Notes: generated by a model not told the origin, from the letters alone. A stretch of DNA of 64,000 nucleotides from Virgibacillus sp. LDC-1 (GCF_030137545.1 NZ_JARUVL010000001.1:186001-250000); one strand, 5' to 3'. Shown: positions 1 through 7,847, counted from the first letter of the stretch. Program-made: numbers and translations.

Positions 1-1
1 A

Positions 2-673
2 CAGCAGCCGACAGATACGTATGATTTAAAAGCGGTTATTCAAACGGTAAAACGTGTTCGTCCAGACTTGCCAATTATTGTAGATGATAATTATCTTGCG
101 ATGAAAGCATACGGAATTGGTGTGGAGTATGGAGCAGATTTTTCCACGTTTTCTGGCTTTAAAGTGCTTGGACCAGAAGGAATTGGTATTATTGCAGGAA
201 AAAAAGAAGAAATCCAATTGCTTCAATCGAGAAATTATTCTGGTGGTGGACAAGTTCAAGGCTTTGAAGCAATGGAGCTATTGCGAATGATGACCTTTGC
301 TCCAGTATCATTAGCAATTCAAAATGAGCAGGTAGCTGAGGTTTGTAAGCAATTAAATACCGGTGCTATAAAAGGTGTCACACATGCATACATGGTAAAT
401 GCACAATCAAAAAATATAATCGTGGAATTAGAGGAACCTATTGCACAACAGGTTATTAAAGCTAGTAATACTTTTGGAGCGGCGACGCATCCAGTCGGAG
501 CTGAATCCAAGTATGAGATTTTGCCGATGATCTATCGGGTTTCTGGAAGCTTTATTGCTTCACAACCTCGATTAAAGCAGTATGGCATAAGAATTAATCC
601 GATGAAATCAGGATCGAAAACTGTTTTATCTATATTGGAGAAAGCGATGAAAGCAGTAAAGCAGGGGTTCTGA
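2..673 (+). CDS. yhfS: YhfS-like PLP-dependent aminotransferase, 5'-truncated
   Basis: The C-terminal part of a fold-type I PLP enzyme; the frame is open from base 2, so the gene starts outside the window. VDDN (about 80-91) supplies the Asp expected to contact the PLP ring nitrogen, and the Lys codon at 161-163 in the GFKVLGPEG segment is the expected Schiff-base lysine. Both are as in class V/cystathionine-type aminotransferases. It is followed after 29 bases by an alanine-racemase-like gene and then a phosphopentomutase-like gene, the same trio as yhfS, yhfX and yhfW of the uncharacterised E. coli yhf cluster. Substrate unknown. The PLP fold is clear; the yhfS assignment rests on context. 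Confidence 0.75.
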   Translation, partial: QQPTDTYDLKAVIQTVKRVRPDLPIIVDDNYLAMKAYGIGVEYGADFSTFSGFKVLGPEGIGIIAGKKEEIQLLQSRNYSGGGQVQGFEAMELLRMMTFAPVSLAIQNEQVAEVCKQLNTGAIKGVTHAYMVNAQSKNIIVELEEPIAQQVIKASNTFGAATHPVGAESKYEILPMIYRVSGSFIASQPRLKQYGIRINPMKSGSKTVLSILEKAMKAVKQGF

Positions 674-702
674 TAATTGAATGAACAACAGGAGGATGTC
701 CC

Positions 703-1863
703 ATGTTTTTGGATGTGACAAAACGAAGGAATCCAGACCTTATAAAGACTGGTGTTACGTTACACCAAACGGGTGAGATTCCACCCAACACATATATTAT
801 TGATGTAGATATTTTAAAAGAAAATGTAAAATTACTGTCAAAGGCTGCTGATAAGCATGAGATGACATTATATTTTATGTCTAAGCAGCTTGGTAGGCTG
901 CCAGAGATAGCAAGGATAATCGAAAATAATGGAATAGCGAAAGCGGTAGCGGTAGACTTCGATGAAGGAAAGCTACTAGCTGAAAACGGAATAAAAATTG
1001 GTAATATAGGTCATCTTGTACAGCCAGGAAAGCACCAATGGAAGGAAGTTTTAAGCTGGAACCCAGAAGTTGTGACGATTTTTTCTTATGAAAGAGCACA
1101 ACAACTATCCGTTACTGCGAGACAGATGGGGAAAGTGCAGGATATTTTACTCAAAGTAGTTGATTCAGAGGATAAAATCTATCATGGTCAAGAGGGAGGC
1201 ATTCCGCTTCACAGCCTTGAACAAACGATTGATAACATCCTGCAATTAACTGGAGTTCGAATTGTTGGTGTTACTACATTTCCAAACCTACAATTAAATA
1301 GCTTAAATCTGGAAATGATCCCAACGGAAAATCTTTCTACTCTATTAAGAGCAAAGAAGATATTAGAGAAGAAAGGAATAGAAGTTACTCAAGTTAATGG
1401 TCCAAGTGGAACAAGCTGTGAAACGATTCCGTTTTTATCCCATAAAGGAGTAACTCATGGAGAGCCTGGACATGGGTTAACGGGAACGACTCCACTGCAC
1501 GCATATAAAGATTTACCAGAAAAACCGGCAATTGTTTATGTTTCTGAAGTATCTCATACCTATGATGACAAGTATCAAGTCATAGCCGGTGGATTTTATG
1601 GAAGATCAAATATGAAGGGTTGCTTCGTTGGTCATGATAAGGAAACAATTATGAATCGATATACGGCGGCATATGAGCTTAGCCCTGAATCAATTGATTA
1701 TTATGGAATGATTGCGAAGCCAAACGACTTTCAAATTGAAATCGGAGATACAGCTATATTTGCTTTTCGTACGCAGCTTTTTGTTACGCGAGCACATATT
1801 GCGCTTGTTGAGGGAATACAATCAGGAAATCCGAATGTCATCCACCTAGAAAGGAAGTGGTGA
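703..1863 (+). CDS. yhfX: YhfX-like alanine racemase-fold PLP enzyme
   Basis: A 386-residue protein of the alanine racemase N-terminal (fold-type III) family. Lys61 in the MSKQLGR segment is the likely PLP lysine, placed after the first beta strand (YIIDVD) as in this barrel fold. The C-terminal part (YYGMIAKPNDFQIEIGDTA) resembles the small beta domain of YhfX. The start ATG has an AGGAGGATG ribosome site 6 bases upstream. It lies between YhfS-like and YhfW-like genes, only 4 bases from the latter, so it is clearly cotranscribed. Probably an amino-acid racemase or decarboxylase-like enzyme; substrate not inferable from sequence. Confidence 0.75.
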   Translation: MFLDVTKRRNPDLIKTGVTLHQTGEIPPNTYIIDVDILKENVKLLSKAADKHEMTLYFMSKQLGRLPEIARIIENNGIAKAVAVDFDEGKLLAENGIKIGNIGHLVQPGKHQWKEVLSWNPEVVTIFSYERAQQLSVTARQMGKVQDILLKVVDSEDKIYHGQEGGIPLHSLEQTIDNILQLTGVRIVGVTTFPNLQLNSLNLEMIPTENLSTLLRAKKILEKKGIEVTQVNGPSGTSCETIPFLSHKGVTHGEPGHGLTGTTPLHAYKDLPEKPAIVYVSEVSHTYDDKYQVIAGGFYGRSNMKGCFVGHDKETIMNRYTAAYELSPESIDYYGMIAKPNDFQIEIGDTAIFAFRTQLFVTRAHIALVEGIQSGNPNVIHLERKW

Positions 1864-1867
1864 CATC

Positions 1868-3079
1868 ATGGCTAAAATGATGTTACTCGTAATCGATAGC
1901 TTTGGAATTGGAGCAATGGAGGACTGTAAAGACTTTGTACCGTCAGATTGCACAGCAAATACGTATAAGCATATTCGTGCCAAAAAACAGGATAGTCTAC
2001 AAATTCCTGTCATGTATAAGCTTGGGTTGGGCACACTTGTGGACGGAAAAGAGGCACCTGAAAACGCATATGGCTATGCAAAGCTAGCTCATCATGGGGC
2101 AGACACGTATTTAGGCCATCAAGAAATTGCCGGAAGCTGCCCCAAGAAATCAAATAAACGACTAATGAAGGACATTCATCATGAAATGAAAAATGCCTTA
2201 GAAAAAAGTGGCTATACCGTTACTTATCCATTAGCTCATTGTCCGATCTTATTAGTTAATGGCAGTGCTGTTGTAGCTGATAATTTAGAGTCTGCTTTAG
2301 GAAATATAATTAATGTAACAGCTGACTTTAATCGCATGCCTTTTTCAGAAGTAAAGAAGCTGGGTGAGGTAGTTCGAGAAAATGTGGATACTACAAGAGT
2401 GATTGCTTTTGGAGGACCCTACACAAGTATTGAACATATTTTATCCTGTGTACAAGAAAAGCATCCTGGTCAGTGGGGAGTAGATACTCCGAAGGCAAAC
2501 GTTTATGGCAAAGGTTACGAAGTATATCATATGGGCTTTGGTGTGGAGATTGAAAAGCAATTCCCGATGATTGCCGCAAAAAATGGATTAAAGGTATATC
2601 GACTCGGTAAAACTGCAGATGTATTGCATGGCGAAGGACCTGCTGATCCTATTGTGAATACGACGAAGCTTTTAAAGAAAGTAACAAGCAGCTATAAAGC
2701 AGAAACAGGGGATGCCGCTTTCCTTGTGAACGTACAGGAAACAGATTTAGCTGGTCATGCAGAGGATGTCGATTGGTACTGCAGCTTGCTAAATGAAACA
2801 GATCAGTGGCTCGCTTCGTTCATTCCAGAGATGAACGAAGAGGATATATTAATTATCATGGCAGATCACGGCAATGATCCAACGATTGGGCATTCCAATC
2901 ACACCAGAGAATATGTTCCAATATTAATAGTAGGAAACAAAGTGAAAAAAACATCTATTGGGTTAAGAAATACGATGGCAGATGTTGGGGCAACGTTTTG
3001 TGATTTCTTTCAATTGCCTGCACCTGCTGAAGGGAAAAGTTTTTTATCCGAAATTAAAAGTGAACATCCCTTCAAATAG
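1868..3079 (+). CDS. yhfW: YhfW-like phosphopentomutase-family metalloenzyme
   Basis: A 403-residue alkaline-phosphatase-superfamily protein related to phosphopentomutase (DeoB). Metal-site motifs are visible: Asp10 in VIDSFGIGAMED near the N terminus, and ADHGNDPTIGHSNHTRE near the C terminus. The segment ADTYLGHQEIAG aligns with the DeoB active-site loop DTTTGHWE, but the phospho-acceptor Thr just before GH is Leu here. Canonical mutase chemistry is therefore unlikely. Last gene of the yhfS-yhfX-yhfW-like operon, followed by a strong terminator. Annotation pipelines often call this family phosphopentomutase; I would avoid that functional claim. Confidence 0.75.
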   Translation: MAKMMLLVIDSFGIGAMEDCKDFVPSDCTANTYKHIRAKKQDSLQIPVMYKLGLGTLVDGKEAPENAYGYAKLAHHGADTYLGHQEIAGSCPKKSNKRLMKDIHHEMKNALEKSGYTVTYPLAHCPILLVNGSAVVADNLESALGNIINVTADFNRMPFSEVKKLGEVVRENVDTTRVIAFGGPYTSIEHILSCVQEKHPGQWGVDTPKANVYGKGYEVYHMGFGVEIEKQFPMIAAKNGLKVYRLGKTADVLHGEGPADPIVNTTKLLKKVTSSYKAETGDAAFLVNVQETDLAGHAEDVDWYCSLLNETDQWLASFIPEMNEEDILIIMADHGNDPTIGHSNHTREYVPILIVGNKVKKTSIGLRNTMADVGATFCDFFQLPAPAEGKSFLSEIKSEHPFK

Positions 3080-3082
3080 AAT

Positions 3083-3116
3083 AAAAAGAGGTTGAATAAT
3101 GGTTCAACCTCTTTTT
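3083..3116 (+). terminator. Rho-independent terminator of the yhf-like operon
   Basis: Perfect stem AAAAAGAGGTTGAA / TTCAACCTCTTTTT starting 4 bases after the yhfW stop codon, ending in a T run. The A run at its base makes it potentially bidirectional, which would also serve the convergent doxX gene. Confidence 0.9.
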
Positions 3117-3140
3117 GTTGTTTGAGATAGTATCTAAAAG

Positions 3141-3476
3141 TTAGATATTTAAAATGACAACAAGCAGTGAAAATGCAAATAATAATCCAGGCATTTTTAA
3201 CGATGCAACAGGATCCTTTGCCCGAATATGTGTTAACATTGCAAAAAACATTATAATCGCTAGCCAGAGGCCGGCCCAAATGACTAATGGCGTATACCAT
3301 ATCCCAGCAATGATTGCTATTGCTCCAACCCATTCAAATAACCCAGTTATAACACGAAACCACTGGGGGAGTCCGAAATGATTAAAGCCCTCCACCATTT
3401 TTGGCGAGGTGAATTTCATGTAACCAAACATAAAAAAACCTGCTCCTAGTAGTACTTGTAAACCAACAGATAACAT
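3141..3476 (-). CDS. DoxX-family small membrane protein
   Basis: A 111-residue, four-helix membrane protein of the DoxX/DoxX-like family (FGYMKFTSP near the first helix, GLFEWVGAIAIIAGIW in the second). I start it at ATG 3476 because GGAGGAA lies 6 bases upstream; the longer start at 3491 would have that ribosome site inside the reading frame. DoxX-like proteins are linked to thiol/redox or quinone stress in several bacteria, but the molecular role is poorly known. Divergent from an HxlR-type regulator, whose control region it shares, so it is likely a target of that regulator. Confidence 0.8.
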   Translation of the reverse strand: MLSVGLQVLLGAGFFMFGYMKFTSPKMVEGFNHFGLPQWFRVITGLFEWVGAIAIIAGIWYTPLVIWAGLWLAIIMFFAMLTHIRAKDPVASLKMPGLLFAFSLLVVILNI

Positions 3477-3533
3477 TATAATTTCCTCCATTCTTTTGCT
3501 GCAGACTCTATTATGATATATATTATCTTTTTA

Positions 3534-3562
3534 TTGAAGTAGGCACTTTAAAGTGGTATAGT
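3534..3562 (+). promoter_or_regulatory. hxlR promoter with palindromic operator in the spacer
   Basis: TTGAAG (3534-3539), a 17-base spacer and TATAGT (3557-3562) form a good sigma-A promoter for the HxlR gene. The spacer contains the perfect 12-base palindrome CACTTTAAAGTG (3544-3555). An operator here would block RNA polymerase for hxlR and sits upstream of divergent doxX, so autoregulation plus doxX control is likely (inference). Confidence 0.65.
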
Positions 3563-3590
3563 ATCCAAAAGGAAACTTAGGAGGATGCAG

Positions 3591-3947
3591 ATGGATGACC
3601 GCACATGTGTTGGTGTAGAAGTAGCGATTGATGCAATGGTTGGTAAATGGAAGCCAATTATTTTGTTTCATTTGATGGAAAATGGAACAATGCGGTTTAA
3701 TGAATTAAGGCGAAAAATACCAAAAATCACACAGAAAATGCTCACCTCACAACTGCGAGAATTGGAATCTCATAGCATTGTAAATCGAAAGGTTTATCCC
3801 CAAGTCCCGCCAAAGGTGGAGTACTCTTTAACAGAATATGGAGAAAAAATAATTCCGATTTTAAATTCAATGCAAGAATGGGGTTCGTCTCACAAAGAGC
3901 ATTTAAAAGAACTTAATAATAATAATGATCAGACTGCGGAGAAGTAG
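3591..3947 (+). CDS. HxlR-family transcriptional regulator
   Basis: A 118-residue MarR-like winged-helix regulator of the HxlR family. It has the typical N-terminal Cys (DRTCVGVEVAIDAMVGKWKPIILFHL), the recognition region RFNELRRKIPKITQKMLTSQLRELE, and the wing VNRKVYPQVPPKVEYSLTEYG. The single conserved N-terminal Cys is the thiol sensor in relatives such as YodB and HypR. ATG 3591 is preferred over ATG 3585 because AGGAGG (3579-3584) directly abuts the latter. Divergent from doxX; probably a quinone, aldehyde or disulfide-stress sensor (inference). Confidence 0.88.
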   Translation: MDDRTCVGVEVAIDAMVGKWKPIILFHLMENGTMRFNELRRKIPKITQKMLTSQLRELESHSIVNRKVYPQVPPKVEYSLTEYGEKIIPILNSMQEWGSSHKEHLKELNNNNDQTAEK

Positions 3948-3970
3948 ATAAGTACTTCTCCGATATTTTT
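3937..3970 (+). terminator. Terminator of hxlR gene
   Basis: Perfect 10-bp stem CGGAGAAGTA (3937-3946) / TACTTCTCCG (3953-3962), overlapping the stop codon and followed by ATATTTTTA. Confidence 0.85.
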
Positions 3971-4024
3971 ATAAAATATGGAAATCAAATTTTATAACGC
4001 TTCTTTTTTTGAAAGCAAATACAC

Positions 4025-4053
4025 TTGACTATATACCTAAGGGGGTATATAAT
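4025..4053 (+). promoter_or_regulatory. Promoter with CsoR/CstR-type operator in its spacer
   Basis: TTGACT (4025-4030), 17 bases, TATAAT (4048-4053). The spacer region carries inverted arms ATATACC (4031-4037) and GGTATAT (4044-4050) around a G-rich centre. The TACC-n-GGTA layout with a G run is characteristic of operators of the CsoR family (copper CsoR, persulfide CstR). Occupancy would cover the whole spacer and the -10 box, implying repression relieved by copper or sulfane sulfur (inference). Confidence 0.7.
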
Positions 4054-4095
4054 GAGGTTAGTTAATTGAGTTTTTGTAGGAAGGGGAGAATAAAA

Positions 4096-4332
4096 TTGGC
4101 TACAGTAGCAAAGGTTTATGTAACTTCAACATGTCCATTTTGCACGATGATGACGAATTATTTGCATGAAAATAATATTCCATTTGAAACGATTAATGTA
4201 CAAACGGATCGACAAGCTGCAGTAAAGCTTGTTGAAACGACTGGTCAAACTGGTGTACCACAGACAGAAATCAATGGAAAATGGGTGCTTGGCTTTGATC
4301 CAGATGCAGTGCAAGAAGCGCTAAAAGGGTGA
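4096..4332 (+). CDS. Glutaredoxin-family protein
   Basis: A 78-residue thioredoxin-fold protein with the dithiol motif CPFC (Cys13, Cys16), the TGVPQ cis-proline loop and the C-terminal GFDPDAV segment typical of glutaredoxin/NrdH-like proteins. I use TTG 4096, preceded by AAGGGGAG at 4081-4088; a longer open frame from 4066 has no ribosome site. Preceded by a promoter with a CsoR-like palindrome and followed after 5 bases by a small Cys-rich membrane protein. It probably handles thiols, persulfides or copper in the cytoplasm (inference). Confidence 0.85.
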   Translation: MATVAKVYVTSTCPFCTMMTNYLHENNIPFETINVQTDRQAAVKLVETTGQTGVPQTEINGKWVLGFDPDAVQEALKG

Positions 4333-4337
4333 AGCAA

Positions 4338-4508
4338 GTGAAGAAAGCATTTCAGAAAATCAAGTACCAGTTCATGTGTAATTCTTGTTCAGTGAATAAT
4401 GAGGACAAGGGATGCAATACTAAAACAGGTGGTCCGAAGATTTGTATTGGTCATGTAGGGTTATTTTTAGCTGCCGTTTTTATTTTAATTTCGGAGCTAA
4501 TGAGATAA
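4338..4508 (+). CDS. Small Cys-rich single-span membrane protein (unknown)
   Basis: A 56-codon frame starting at GTG 4338, five bases after the glutaredoxin stop, with a GGGTG-type ribosome site overlapping that gene's end. The protein has a basic N terminus, cysteines at 14, 17, 26 and 36 with a His at 39, then one hydrophobic helix (about 40-53) at the C terminus. The C-x2-C-x8-C-x9-C-x2-H pattern suggests a metal or Fe-S/thiol site beside a membrane anchor. I do not recognise the family. Tight coupling to glutaredoxin and the shared CsoR-like operator suggest a role in copper or reactive sulfur handling (inference). The four Cys and in-frame spacing make it unlikely to be noise. Confidence 0.65.
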   Translation: MKKAFQKIKYQFMCNSCSVNNEDKGCNTKTGGPKICIGHVGLFLAAVFILISELMR

Positions 4509-4543
4509 GACAGCGTTTCATTTTTTAGGGGTCAATCCGATTT

Positions 4544-4590
4544 AGCTGCTGGGGTGATGCAAACGTGCATCTATATCCAGTAGCTTTTTT
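4544..4590 (+). terminator. Terminator after the glutaredoxin operon
   Basis: Stem AGCTGCTGG (4544-4552) / CCAGTAGCT (4577-4585) with an inner GATGC/GCATC helix, then a T6 tract. Outer arms AATCCGAT (4534-4541) and ATCGGATT (4591-4598) can extend it after the T tract. A second perfect 9-bp hairpin GTGAGGAAT / ATTCCTCAC lies at 4617-4641, just upstream of the next gene. Confidence 0.75.
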
Positions 4591-4681
4591 ATCGGATTCT
4601 GTTCAGCTAACAATCAGTGAGGAATGAAAGAGATTCCTCACATATAATGAACGTTATTAATTTTAAGTAGGAGTGGAAGCA

Positions 4682-5635
4682 TTGGAACAACACGGATTGC
4701 GTTATTTTCCAATTGGATTATTTGCAAGTGTGATGGGATTTGCGGGAGTAACAATAGCTAGTAGACATCTCGAAGAGCTCTTAAATTTTCCGCATTATGT
4801 ATCATTAGTATTCTTATTTTTTTCAACCTTATTATTTCTAGTTAATTTAGCAATACTAAGTTATCGTTCTATTCATTTTCTTCAGGATGTTAGGGAGGAT
4901 TTTAATCATCCGGTAAAGATGAATTTCTTTGCAGCGATATCAATAAGCTTACTTTTATTAGCGGAATCCTATTATCATTATGTGCCAGCCTTATCTTTTG
5001 TAGTCTGGGTAGTAGGTGCTGTCTTACAGCTGTATCTGACTTTAAAAGTGTTGTCTAACTTAATTTGGCGGCAATCATTTGTTATTGCTCAATTTAATCC
5101 CGCTTGGTTTATTCCAATTGTAGGGAATATTGTTTTACCATTGGCTGGAGTGTATCATGTAGGAAAGGATATTAATTGGTTGTTTTTTAGTGTTGGAATT
5201 GTATTTAGCATCATTTATCTAACAATCATGATGCAACGATTGTTTTTTGATCCTTCATTACCAAATCCGTTGATGGCAACATTGTTTATTTTAATGGCAC
5301 CACCAGCAGTAGGATTTTTATCGTATATGAAGCTAACCGGAAATTTAAATGTATTTGCTCATATTTTGTTCGGGTTTGCATTTTTTATTTTTTTACTATT
5401 GCTTTTTAATATAAAGCGATTTATTGTCCTTCCGTTTTTCGTATCATGGTGGGCATTTTTATTTCCAACAGCAGCATTAACCATTGCTACGATTCATATG
5501 TTCGTTGTTACTAAATCGATACTTTATGCTTGGTCGCTCGTTTTTGAAAGTGCTGGTCTACTATTTCTAATCATAGTATTAAGTTGGAAAACCGTGAAGC
5601 TTGCTGTGAATAAGAAATTATGTGTATCGCAATAA
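4682..5635 (+). CDS. TehA/SLAC1-family (TDT) transporter
   Basis: A 317-residue integral membrane protein with about ten hydrophobic helices and the family pattern RYFPIGLFASVMGFAGVTIA at the N terminus and FNPAWFIPIVGNIVLPLAG in the middle. This matches tellurite-resistance/dicarboxylate transporters (TehA, Mae1, SLAC1 anion channels). TTG 4682 has AGGAG 8 bases upstream; the alternative GTG 4673 overlaps that site. Monocistronic between two terminators. Exports or conducts a small anion; which one cannot be told from sequence. Confidence 0.82.
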   Translation: MEQHGLRYFPIGLFASVMGFAGVTIASRHLEELLNFPHYVSLVFLFFSTLLFLVNLAILSYRSIHFLQDVREDFNHPVKMNFFAAISISLLLLAESYYHYVPALSFVVWVVGAVLQLYLTLKVLSNLIWRQSFVIAQFNPAWFIPIVGNIVLPLAGVYHVGKDINWLFFSVGIVFSIIYLTIMMQRLFFDPSLPNPLMATLFILMAPPAVGFLSYMKLTGNLNVFAHILFGFAFFIFLLLLFNIKRFIVLPFFVSWWAFLFPTAALTIATIHMFVVTKSILYAWSLVFESAGLLFLIIVLSWKTVKLAVNKKLCVSQ

Positions 5636-5647
5636 CACAAACTTTTG

Positions 5648-5687
5648 ATACAAGCCATTCTTTGAAAAAGAAAGGCTTGTATTTTTT
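5648..5687 (+). terminator. Terminator of the TehA-like gene
   Basis: Stem ATACAAGCC (5648-5656) / GGCTTGTAT (5674-5682) with an inner CTTT/AAAG helix and a T6 tail. Confidence 0.88.
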
Positions 5688-5864
5688 GCATTTCCAATAT
5701 TTTATCGGATACTATCTTTAAAAGAATTACAATCAATGCTTAAATAGAATGTAAGAAGCGTAGTATACAGGATACTATTGTACAAAAATAGTAAAAGCTA
5801 TTTACTTCTAAGTAGATTGCATGGTAAATTATGGTTATTGATTGTAACAAAAGGGGGAAGAAAA

Positions 5865-6533
5865 GTGGCAGTCGTAACAGTAGATTTTGATGGGACACTA
5901 TACCAAGGGAACTCGTTTAAGATTATGTTTAAGATTGCGAAAAAGAAGTTCACCCTTAAGCAATGGCTTGTCGTGATTGCAGGGCTAATTCAGGCTGTTT
6001 TTATTGGTGTATTTAAAGGGAAAGATGCGTTTCGCCATCAGTTTTTTATCGCATTTGCTAAATCATTTAAAGGAAAGACAGAACAAGAAATGGCTTTATT
6101 TTTCCAAGAGTTAGTATCTATTGGGAAAAAGGATGTCCATGAAGACCTTGTAGAAAAAATACGTGAACACCAGCAACAAGGCGATACAATAATATTGCTT
6201 TCAGGTGCATTACGTCCATTTTTAGAAATGTTCGTTCAAGAAGTTAAACTAGATGTGCATATCATAAGCACCTCTCTGCTTTATGATCAAAATGGGGTTT
6301 GCACTGGTGAAATTGGACAAATTATAAATGGTGCTAGTAAGGTCGAAAAGGTGAAGGATTGGCTGCAAGCCTATTCGCGTAAAGAAGACGATGCACTGAA
6401 AATATGGGCATATGCGGATAGTGAGAGCGATATTCCACTGTTTGAACTAGCAACCTATCCTGTTGTAGTAAATCCTGATGAAGCGATGTTAGCAATCGCA
6501 AAGAAAAGGGAATGGCCGGTATTTAGTTCCTAG
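5865..6533 (+). CDS. HAD-superfamily (SerB-like, HAD-IB) phosphatase
   Basis: A 222-residue cytoplasmic haloacid-dehalogenase-fold hydrolase. Motif I is DFDGTLY near the N terminus (nucleophile and acid/base Asp), motif II the Ser of ILLSGA, motif III a Lys in GASKVEKV, motif IV YADSESDIPL. This arrangement and size match HAD-IB phosphatases such as phosphoserine phosphatase. GTG 5865 is chosen because AAGGGGGA sits 7 bases upstream; an open frame continues to 5778 without support. Substrate not determinable; the helical cap (LKQWLVVIAGLIQAVFIGV) is hydrophobic, suggesting a membrane-near phosphomonoester. Confidence 0.8.
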   Translation: MAVVTVDFDGTLYQGNSFKIMFKIAKKKFTLKQWLVVIAGLIQAVFIGVFKGKDAFRHQFFIAFAKSFKGKTEQEMALFFQELVSIGKKDVHEDLVEKIREHQQQGDTIILLSGALRPFLEMFVQEVKLDVHIISTSLLYDQNGVCTGEIGQIINGASKVEKVKDWLQAYSRKEDDALKIWAYADSESDIPLFELATYPVVVNPDEAMLAIAKKREWPVFSS

Positions 6534-6675
6534 AATTAAAACGAATAAAATGGAGTATGAATAAACAGTTATTAGATAAAAAGGCGGATGAAAAAAAGGT
6601 TTATTATTCAAAAAATACGAACGAAATATTGACGTTAAAATTTAACTGTAATTAAATGTATTTATAAGCAGTTGA

Positions 6676-6846
6676 AATGGGTGAGACTCCTCCGGGAAGC
6701 AACAGAGGAACGCAGACTAAAATCGCTACGTCCTGTTGCAACGTCTGCGCTAGTACATCCTGTACGTCGAAAAATTAACTCGGAAAAGTGTACTTTCTTT
6801 TCCGAGTTAGTTGAGGTCGTGCCCGGGGAAAGCGACCCCATTTTTA
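6676..6846. repeat. Bacillaceae-type intergenic repeat element with long hairpin
   Basis: This non-coding block begins GGGTGAGACTCCTCCGGGAA and ends GTGCCCGGGGAAAGCGACCCC. These end motifs (GAGACTCC..CGGGAA and CGGGGAAAGCGA) recur in intergenic regions of many Bacillus-related genomes as short mobile-like repeats (recollection, not searched). Inside is a perfect 12-bp stem AACTCGGAAAAG (6777-6788) / CTTTTCCGAGTT (6797-6808). It occupies most of the 333-base gap between the HAD gene and the convergent proline dehydrogenase gene; no gene is seen in the gap. Confidence 0.5.
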
Positions 6847-6866
6847 AACTACGTGGCTTTTTTATC

Positions 6867-7847
6867 TTACTTATTCTTTTTTCGTTTGGATAGTCTCCCT
6901 AATAGGAATGCGCCTGCACCAATGGCAATAGCTGTGTTCGTTTTTTTGTTGAATACTTGTTTTACTACTAAATTCATATTTTGTGGACGCTCTGCTAAAC
7001 GACGCATGAAATAACCATACCAGTCTTTTCCAAATGGTACGTATGTACAGAACTGATAGCCTTCCTTGGCAAGTGTAAGCTGTAGGTCCTTGCGAAAGCC
7101 GTATAGCATTTGAAATTCAAACTTATCTTTCGGAATATCATTTTCCTTTACAAACTGCTTTACATGGTTAATGACATGATGATCATGTGTAGCAATGGAA
7201 GTGAACGATCCGCTTAACAAATGATATTCGATTAATTTAAGGAAATTGTTATTAATTTCTTTTTTATCCTGGTAAGCTACCGTTTCCGGTTCTTTATAAG
7301 CTCCTTTTACAATGCGTAGACGAAAATCCTTATATGCTTGAATCATTTTCACAGAATCGAAAAAATAAGCCTGGATTACGGTTCCAATATTCTGATAGCT
7401 TTGGGACAATTCGTCAATTAAATCAAAGGACGGTTGCAGGTGTTTGTAATCTTCCATGTCGACATTTATAAAAATACCGAATTCATTTGCTTTCGCGACA
7501 ATCTCCTCTAGATTTTCACGACAAAAGGCATAGTCGATGTCAAGTCCCAGCTGGGTTGGTTTTAACGAAATATGTGCATCTACCTCATGTGCATGAATCG
7601 CTTCTATGACGTTTAAAATTTGGTCCTTTGCTTCGAGTGCTTCTTCTTTTTCAAATACAAATTCTCCGAGATTATCAACCGTGGCGGAGATGCCGTGCCT
7701 ATTGAGCTCTTTTACGCTTTCAATCATTTCTTCAATAGTTGTTCCTGCGACAACCGTTTGTGCACCTAATTTGGTGCCGTATTTTTTGGCCATACTATTT
7801 AAAAGCTGATTTTGAGATAAACCGATGAAGAAATTTTTTAACCACAT
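6867..7847 (-). CDS. putM: Proline dehydrogenase
   Basis: A 326-residue FAD-dependent PutM/FadM-type enzyme oxidising L-proline to pyrroline-5-carboxylate. Visible family motifs are ISATVDNLGEFV, HISLKPTQLGLDID (barrel strand with substrate-binding residues), RIVKGAYKEPE (FAD/proline contact), SIATHDHHVI, and the C-terminal YVPFGKDWYGYFMRRLAERP, whose two arginines bind the proline carboxylate. A hydrophobic helix and basic tail at the C terminus (AIAIGAGAFLLGRLSKRKK) may aid membrane attachment. Monocistronic here, with AGAGGG upstream of the ATG. The P5C dehydrogenase partner is not in the window. Confidence 0.92.
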   Translation of the reverse strand: MWLKNFFIGLSQNQLLNSMAKKYGTKLGAQTVVAGTTIEEMIESVKELNRHGISATVDNLGEFVFEKEEALEAKDQILNVIEAIHAHEVDAHISLKPTQLGLDIDYAFCRENLEEIVAKANEFGIFINVDMEDYKHLQPSFDLIDELSQSYQNIGTVIQAYFFDSVKMIQAYKDFRLRIVKGAYKEPETVAYQDKKEINNNFLKLIEYHLLSGSFTSIATHDHHVINHVKQFVKENDIPKDKFEFQMLYGFRKDLQLTLAKEGYQFCTYVPFGKDWYGYFMRRLAERPQNMNLVVKQVFNKKTNTAIAIGAGAFLLGRLSKRKKNK

